From the NCBI GenBank assembly GCA_022561255.1, contig JADFRO010000155.1, positions 1 to 6,966 of the forward strand: a DNA stretch of 6,966 bases, written 5' to 3'. Under the pieces are notes generated by a model. That model did no database searches. It was not told the DNA's origin and worked only from the letters and a program-made list of their open reading frames with translations. This document shows positions 1 to 4,511 of the stretch, in pieces. Source of the DNA: Planctomycetota bacterium. GTDB taxonomy: Bacteria; Planctomycetota; Phycisphaerae; UBA1845. Position 1 is the stretch's first letter. The number at the start of each line of letters is the position of its first letter. The translations under genes were made by a program, and so were the position numbers.

Positions 1-1
1 A

Positions 2-256
2 CCGGCGGCCTTCGTCTTTGTTGGCTTGGCGCTACACTTATTCGGCGTCAAAATGGGGCCTTTCCTGGTGTTGTTGTTTATACCCCTGGCTGCCATCAGT
101 GCTGTTGGCGGATCGCGGTTGAAGCGAAAGGTTAGGCGATCTCTCCGGCGGCAACTCGCCGAATGCGGAGTGCCGTGCTGCATCGCTTGTGGCTACAACC
201 TCACCGGCAACGTCTCCGGCGTCTGCCCGGAGTGCGGGACGAAGATCGAGCAGTGA
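2..256 (+). CDS. Small membrane protein with C-terminal zinc ribbon (5' partial)
   Basis: The frame is open to the left edge, so the gene begins upstream of the window; a TTG at 26 and an ATG at 56 are possible but unneeded starts. The visible 84 residues begin with about 38 mostly hydrophobic residues, enough for one or two membrane segments. A strongly basic stretch follows (KRKVRRSLRR), then a cysteine-rich tail, CIACGYNLTGNVSGVCPECG, ending three residues before the TGA stop. The two CxxC pairs form a classic zinc-ribbon knuckle. This tail is recurrent in small planctomycete membrane proteins of unknown function, and the basic residues after the hydrophobic part suggest a cytoplasmic ribbon. 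The gene converges on the CLC gene. The family tail is recognised with good confidence, but the function is unknown and none is proposed. Confidence 0.75.
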   Translation, partial: PAAFVFVGLALHLFGVKMGPFLVLLFIPLAAISAVGGSRLKRKVRRSLRRQLAECGVPCCIACGYNLTGNVSGVCPECGTKIEQ

Positions 257-289
257 TGATCCAGTAGTTCATTTTTCCGAGCCGCGACC

Positions 290-340
290 GTGAGGGAGCG
301 AAATCCGAACCCCGGTATTTTCGACCGTCCGCTCCCTCAC
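290..340. repeat. Long inverted repeat between convergent genes; possible bidirectional terminator
   Basis: GTGAGGGAGCG (290-300) and CGCTCCCTCAC (330-340) are perfect 11-base inverted repeats with a 29-base loop. The element lies between the zinc-ribbon gene stop (256) and the CLC stop (399), where a terminator for both strands would be expected. There is no long T run directly after either arm; a T5 run at 272-276 lies 14 bases beyond the left arm, on the side that would follow the hairpin in a minus-strand transcript. The left arm with its flank (GCCGCGACCGTGAGGGAGCG, 281-300) resembles GC-rich repeats I recall from planctomycete intergenic regions, which is from memory and not checked. 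A second short hairpin (GCCC-AATC-GGGC, 358-369) is nearby. The remainder of 257-398 shows no gene. Confidence 0.6.
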
Positions 341-398
341 CTTCGCTGCTCTGTTTAGCCCAATCGGGCGAAGGGCGGGGCGAACGATGAGTTTCCCG

Positions 399-2279
399 CT
401 AGGCTCGACTAACGATCTGATGACGATACGCAGCGATGATGTCGCCGCGGCTTAGCGTTCCAACCACCTCGCGCTCATCCGTTTCATTCACGACAATCAG
501 CGCGGCTGTGTCGCCCTGCTGAAGCTTGTTGAGTGCGGCTAGAAGAGAGTCGCCGCCGGTGACCGTAGCCGCAGGACGAGCGACGTCGCGAGCGATGATT
601 AAATCGCTGATGCCGGTCTCCGTAACAATGCCACGGATGTCGTTCGCGTCGATCACACCGGTGAGATGACTTTGTTCATCGACAATCGGGAAGCAATCCT
701 GCGACGAGGCCGTGTAGCGTTTGAGCAACTCGGGGAAGTTCAGGTCACCGCTCACGACGATAAGACCAGAATCCATCGACTGTCGAAGCGCTTGTCCGAC
801 CGTCATACGCTTGAGAACCGCACCGGCCATACTGCCGATCTTACTCGGAGCGTCCAAACGCGACGGAAGCTGTTCACGATACAAGTGGGAACCACGACAC
901 AGCATGTACGCCATGATGCACACCATCATCGACGGAATCAGCAAGTTGTAGTTCCCGGTCATTTCATTGACCATAATGATCGTGGAGACCGGGGTATTCG
1001 CAGCCCCCGCGAAGAAACCCGCCATCCCCACCAGCGCAAACGCCCCCGGCTCCACGTTCAACCCCGGGAAAAGATCGGCGCAGACCATCCCGACGGCACC
1101 ACCGAACGCTCCGCCGATAATGACCGCAGGGCCAAAAACGCCGCCGCTGCCGCCACTGCCTATCGTTAGTGATGTCGTCACGATTTTCGCCAGACCGATG
1201 GTCACAAGCAGCAGAGCCGGAACTGTAAGGAAGCCGATACCGTTGGGAAACAGGCTCGCCAATCCCTCCGCGGAAGGCAACGCCATCAGTTTGTCGTCAA
1301 AACACATCTGCACCACGCTGTAACCCGCTCCCAGCGCCTCGGGGAGAAAAAACCCGATCACGCCCACGAACAATCCGCCGATCGCCGGCTTAACGTGATT
1401 GGGAACACTCGTGAGCCGTTCAAAGAAAAAACCGCGAACACCGTAAAACGTTCGTACGAAGAGCATCGCCCCCAGCGCCGAAACCACAGCCAATGCAACG
1501 TAAGGGAGCAGCAGCGCAACATCGTTGAAAACGTAGTCCGGCGTCTTAAACAAAGGATGAAAACCGAAAATTGCTCCGAACACGCTGTACGCCACGATCG
1601 ATGACAAGAACGAAGGAACCAGGACTTCATGCTCAAAATCAGGATCACGGTAGAGGATCTCGGCCGCAACCAACGCCCCGGCGAGCGGCGCATGAAAAAT
1701 CGCACCGATACCCGCAGCCATACCCGAAGCCATGAGCACGCGACGTTCGTACGGCGGAACCTTAAGCCAGCGCCCCAACATCGAACCGAAACCGGCACCG
1801 ATCTGGGCGATCGGACCTTCTCGACCGCCCGAACCGCCCGAGCCTATCGTGATCATGGCCGTCAACGCCTTGACAAACGGCGCACGCGTTCGGATGGCCC
1901 CGTCCTTGAAGTGATACGCCTGGATCGCCGCGTCCGTTCCGTGACCTTCCGTCTCCGGCGCGAGCGTGAAGATCAGCACCCCGCTCAACAACCCCCCTGC
2001 CGCGGGGAGCACCAACAGCATCCAGCGAACGATCGACGTTCCCGAAGTCCACGTCCCGAGGTCATCAAGAAACGCCGGCGGCTTCTCAAAACCCGGACCG
2101 CCGGGGTGGTAGTTCGCCAGGTACCCCATGCAAAAGCTGGTGCCCGTTTCGAGCATGACCAGAAAGCCCGCCGCACCCAAACCGGCGACGAGCCCGATGA
2201 CCATGCACATGCCGACGAGGCGCGCCAGTGAACGCTGCCCGCCTTCCTCGGAGGCTGTACCAATTTCGTCCGTGGGCAT
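399..2279 (-). CDS. CLC-family chloride transporter with two C-terminal CBS domains (atypical CLC-ck2-like signature)
   Basis: This 626-residue polytopic membrane protein moves Cl- or a related anion across the cytoplasmic membrane, probably as an H+-coupled antiporter. The CLC core spans about residues 20-465. Motif 2 is GREGP (152-156), with the gating glutamate at E154. Motif 3 is GGVFGP (379-384), with F382 in the usual phenylalanine position. The central tyrosine is Y467 in SHLY. Motif 1, normally GSGIP, is GHGTD (112-116). Aligning FHAPLAGALVAAEI with E. coli CLC-ec1 places I208 where Glu203, the internal proton glutamate, would be. This combination resembles the Citrobacter CLC-ck2 type, reported as a slow but still H+-coupled antiporter. 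Two CBS repeats fill residues 490-620 and probably sense a nucleotide or ionic signal in the cytoplasm. The ATG has AAGGA seven bases upstream. EIIA lies 92 bases upstream on the same strand. Confidence 0.93.
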   Translation of the reverse strand: MPTDEIGTASEEGGQRSLARLVGMCMVIGLVAGLGAAGFLVMLETGTSFCMGYLANYHPGGPGFEKPPAFLDDLGTWTSGTSIVRWMLLVLPAAGGLLSGVLIFTLAPETEGHGTDAAIQAYHFKDGAIRTRAPFVKALTAMITIGSGGSGGREGPIAQIGAGFGSMLGRWLKVPPYERRVLMASGMAAGIGAIFHAPLAGALVAAEILYRDPDFEHEVLVPSFLSSIVAYSVFGAIFGFHPLFKTPDYVFNDVALLLPYVALAVVSALGAMLFVRTFYGVRGFFFERLTSVPNHVKPAIGGLFVGVIGFFLPEALGAGYSVVQMCFDDKLMALPSAEGLASLFPNGIGFLTVPALLLVTIGLAKIVTTSLTIGSGGSGGVFGPAVIIGGAFGGAVGMVCADLFPGLNVEPGAFALVGMAGFFAGAANTPVSTIIMVNEMTGNYNLLIPSMMVCIMAYMLCRGSHLYREQLPSRLDAPSKIGSMAGAVLKRMTVGQALRQSMDSGLIVVSGDLNFPELLKRYTASSQDCFPIVDEQSHLTGVIDANDIRGIVTETGISDLIIARDVARPAATVTGGDSLLAALNKLQQGDTAALIVVNETDEREVVGTLSRGDIIAAYRHQIVSRA

Positions 2280-2286
2280 ATCGTGA

Positions 2287-2291
2287 TCCTT
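2287..2291 (-). promoter_or_regulatory. Ribosome binding site of the CLC gene
   Basis: On the minus strand AAGGA lies seven bases before the ATG at 2279, which fixes that start. The 92-base gap to the EIIA stop contains no convincing promoter or terminator, so co-transcription with EIIA is the simplest reading. Confidence 0.7.
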
Positions 2292-2371
2292 CCCGGAGGG
2301 TATCCAACCCGCAAGATTAAATCCAGCGGCGTAGGTTTCGTGGAGATTGGACCCTGCAGAACGAGGTGAGT

Positions 2372-2830
2372 CTAGGACTCGTAGCGACCGAACGCATCAT
2401 ACAGCTCGTCCGCCGTTGCCGCCGCAAACACCGCATCGCGACAATCCGGTTTCAGCCAGAAGCGGCTGATTCCGGCTAGCGCTTGGATGTGCGGACCGGC
2501 CTTGTCGAGGGGACTGGCTAGCAAAACGATTAGGCTGCACGCAGGATGGTCAGCGGTCGGACCAAAATCGATCGGTGTAGCCGGCTTGCCAATGGCCATC
2601 ACGAGCTGCGTCACACCGGAGGACTTTCCGTGAGGAACCGCCAACCCATGCGCGATCGCCGTCGAGCGAATGTCCTCTCGTGCCAGAACGGCTGACAGTA
2701 CGTTGTCCCGCTGCGCCAGCCTTCCACTCGCGTCGAGAAGATCGACCAGTTCCGTGATCGCGCCAACCTTATCCGTCGCCTCAAGGGAGACGCATACGCA
2801 ATCCTTCGTGAGAATCTCTGAGATCTTCAT
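2372..2830 (-). CDS. PTS EIIA(Ntr)/fructose-type domain protein (PtsN-like)
   Basis: This 152-residue cytoplasmic protein is a single PTS EIIA type-2 domain. The active-site histidine is H67 in GLAVPHGK, matching the GIAIPHGK motif of E. coli PtsN. A second conserved histidine appears at H114 in GPHIQALAGI. The N-terminal MKISEILT and the central LIVLLASP strand are also family-typical. Single-domain EIIA(Ntr) proteins take a phosphoryl group from an HPr-like carrier and usually regulate transporters or kinases rather than move sugar. No EI, HPr, EIIB or EIIC is visible here. I chose the ATG at 2830 over the TTG at 2848: family homology begins there, and the predicted promoter would leave a leader of about 27 bases. 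A 12-base palindrome (2829-2840) covers the start. The CLC gene follows after 92 bases, so the transporter is a plausible regulatory target, which is an inference. Confidence 0.9.
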   Translation of the reverse strand: MKISEILTKDCVCVSLEATDKVGAITELVDLLDASGRLAQRDNVLSAVLAREDIRSTAIAHGLAVPHGKSSGVTQLVMAIGKPATPIDFGPTADHPACSLIVLLASPLDKAGPHIQALAGISRFWLKPDCRDAVFAAATADELYDAFGRYES

Positions 2831-2862
2831 GGACGTCCATCTACCCAAGGTTCAAAGCGGGG

Positions 2863-2877
2863 CAGTGTAACACACTG
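2863..2877. promoter_or_regulatory. Dyad overlapping the EIIA -10 box (candidate operator)
   Basis: CAGTGT and ACACTG are perfect 6-base arms around a 3-base centre. Outer GGGG (2859-2862) and CCCC (2881-2884) extend the symmetry, with a 3-base bulge on one side. It lies 33-47 bases upstream of the EIIA start and covers the predicted -10 box, a typical repressor site. There is no following T run, so an intrinsic terminator for the symporter unit is less likely. The binding protein is unknown. Confidence 0.4.
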
Positions 2878-2893
2878 TCGCCCCGGCGGACAA
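2864..2893 (-). promoter_or_regulatory. Predicted sigma-70-like promoter for EIIA-CLC
   Basis: On the minus strand TTGTCC (2893-2888) is followed after 18 bases by TACACT (2869-2864); each hexamer matches four of six consensus positions. Transcription would start near 2857, about 27 bases before the ATG at 2830. The match is only moderate in GC-rich DNA and planctomycete promoters are poorly defined. Position and leader length support it more than the hexamers do. Confidence 0.35.
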
Positions 2894-2930
2894 CAGTTCT
2901 AGAGGATATCTGCGGCGGCCACGACGGACG

Positions 2931-4511
2931 TTAGCCCGGTGCGCCCGTTTCTGATCGCGGCTCGACCGCCGCCGTCGGGCAGCACACTCCCACCAGATAG
3001 GTCCAGGTCGTCCCGACCACAACCCACCACGGCCAAGCGAGATAAACGACCCCCGACCGCTCCTGAGCGTACTTAATCCCGATCAGGACGCCCACCGACG
3101 AAAGCATCGCAAAGACGTTTAGACGGTCTCCGCCCCGCCCGGTCGTCGTTACGCCCAGGACGAATACACCCAACATCCCGCCGAAAATCAGCCCGACCCA
3201 CCCAAACGCGTCTTCCAACAACTGTTTCGAATCGGCGAACGCGAGGGCTACCCACGCGAGCAAAACGCCGAAGACAATCGTACAAGCCCGAGCGACTCGC
3301 AGCTCACGTCGATCATCCGATCCGCCGCCGGGTCCAGCGGTCATGGGGTCGTCCGCTCCAGAATCACCCGAGCTGCGGGCTTTAGCACGCGCGGAGCGCC
3401 GCCGAAGTAACACCACAATCGGCCGGTAGAAATCCGTCACCGCGCTCGACGATAACGCGCCCAGCGCCGAATCCAGGCTCGACATCGCAGCCGCAAAAAT
3501 CCCCGCGACCAGCAGCCCCTTCAGCCCATACCCCACCGGAAGCGCTGTTGCGATGAAATGCGCGAAGATGCGGTCCTGCTGACCGCTCTCGCCAACGGGC
3601 GTACCGCCGCCCGCGCCGACGGCGTAATACTGATGCACGAGTGAACCAACCAAGAGAAACACACACACCACCGGCAGTCCAAGGAAGGCGTTAAAGATGA
3701 GCGACCGCTGCCCCCGACGAAGGTCCGGGCAGGTCAACATGCGTTGCGTCATGTCCTGATCCGCGCCGAGCGCAGCCATTGTCTGAACGGTCGACGAAAT
3801 CATCAGCACCCAAAACAGCTTGACGTTGTTGGCACCACCCTCCCAATGAAAAACCTGCAGCTTGCCCGACGCGCTGAGCGTCGAAAGGTTGTCGATCCAC
3901 GCTCCCGGAATCGCCCGCAACAGGAACACGACCACCGCGACGGCCGCACCGGCGAAGACGAGCGCCTGAAACGCGTCGGTCCAGATGATCGCTTTGATCC
4001 CGCCGAACGTCGTGTACGTTACGGCGATCGCGGCTGCTCCAACGACCACCCACGCCAAGGGCCAATCGAACACGATCGCCAGCGCAAGCGACGCCGCTAA
4101 AAGCCTGATCCCGCTGCCGATGATCCGCGACGCGAAAAACATCAGCGCCGCAACCGTCCGCGTCCAGGGTCCGAAGCGTTGGCCTAGGTATTCGTAAACG
4201 GTCGTCACCGACCCGCCGTAGAACGCCGGCAGCAACATGTAAACAATCAGCAGCCGCCCTACGAACGACCCGACGTACATCTGCAAGTACCACCAGTTGC
4301 CCTCGTACGAACGACCGGGAACGATCAGGAAAGTGAGCGCGCTCACTTCCGTGGCGATGATCGACAGGCCGACAACCAGCCAGTGCTGTCGCCGCCCCCC
4401 GAGGAAAAAATCGGTCGTATTCCGCTCGCCTCGACCGAACCAGAGTCCAATCGTGACGGTTCCCACGAAGTAAGCGACCAGCACCGCGATGTCGGCAGTG
4501 CCCAGAGACAT
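2931..4511 (-). CDS. Sodium/solute symporter (SSS/SLC5 family), substrate unknown
   Basis: This 526-residue inner-membrane protein has the LeuT-fold arrangement of SSS symporters, with about 13 hydrophobic segments, and uses the Na+ gradient to import a small solute. Family marks are SIIATEVSA in TM1 (50-58), GSGIRLLA (132-139), TFGGIKAIIWTDAFQ (168-182), GADQDMTQR (249-257) and AGIFAAAMSSLDSALGALSS (336-355). S344 and S345 align with the Ser pair of the Na2 sodium site in vSGLT, so sodium coupling is expected. The loop at 370-403 is unusually long, Ser/Arg/Gly-rich, and contains a chromosomal repeat copy at 3367-3396. The ATG directly follows the hexosaminidase TAG, with GGAGGT seven bases upstream, so the two are translationally coupled. 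Context suggests an amino sugar, sialic acid or other product of glycan breakdown, but sequence alone does not decide. Confidence 0.92.
   Translation of the reverse strand: MSLGTADIAVLVAYFVGTVTIGLWFGRGERNTTDFFLGGRRQHWLVVGLSIIATEVSALTFLIVPGRSYEGNWWYLQMYVGSFVGRLLIVYMLLPAFYGGSVTTVYEYLGQRFGPWTRTVAALMFFASRIIGSGIRLLAASLALAIVFDWPLAWVVVGAAAIAVTYTTFGGIKAIIWTDAFQALVFAGAAVAVVVFLLRAIPGAWIDNLSTLSASGKLQVFHWEGGANNVKLFWVLMISSTVQTMAALGADQDMTQRMLTCPDLRRGQRSLIFNAFLGLPVVCVFLLVGSLVHQYYAVGAGGGTPVGESGQQDRIFAHFIATALPVGYGLKGLLVAGIFAAAMSSLDSALGALSSSAVTDFYRPIVVLLRRRSARAKARSSGDSGADDPMTAGPGGGSDDRRELRVARACTIVFGVLLAWVALAFADSKQLLEDAFGWVGLIFGGMLGVFVLGVTTTGRGGDRLNVFAMLSSVGVLIGIKYAQERSGVVYLAWPWWVVVGTTWTYLVGVCCPTAAVEPRSETGAPG
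3367..3396 (+). repeat. Palindromic dispersed repeat, copy B (inside the symporter gene)
   Basis: This 30-base stretch contains GCGGGCTTTAGCACGCGCGG. It matches the reverse complement of 4671-4700 at 27 of 30 positions, with differences at 3367, 3375 and 3388. It encodes symporter residues about 372-382, in the long cytoplasmic or periplasmic loop. Its palindrome is less perfect than that of copy A, as expected of an older, decayed copy. Confidence 0.7.

Noticed and set aside
666..1169. A 167-codon open frame on the plus strand opposite the CLC gene
   Set aside because: Its Arg/His-rich composition is typical of an antisense shadow, and it lies wholly opposite the CLC membrane core and CBS domains.
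2829..2840. Perfect 12-base palindrome ATGGACGTCCAT over the EIIA start codon
   Set aside because: One or two such palindromes are expected by chance in 7 kb (4^-6 per position), and it does not extend further. A role in start-codon masking is possible but unsupported.
2831..2848. TTG at 2848 as the EIIA start, adding six residues
   Set aside because: The added residues (LGRWTS, or MGRWTS if initiated) lie outside the conserved domain, and the ATG at 2830 fits the family start and the predicted leader.
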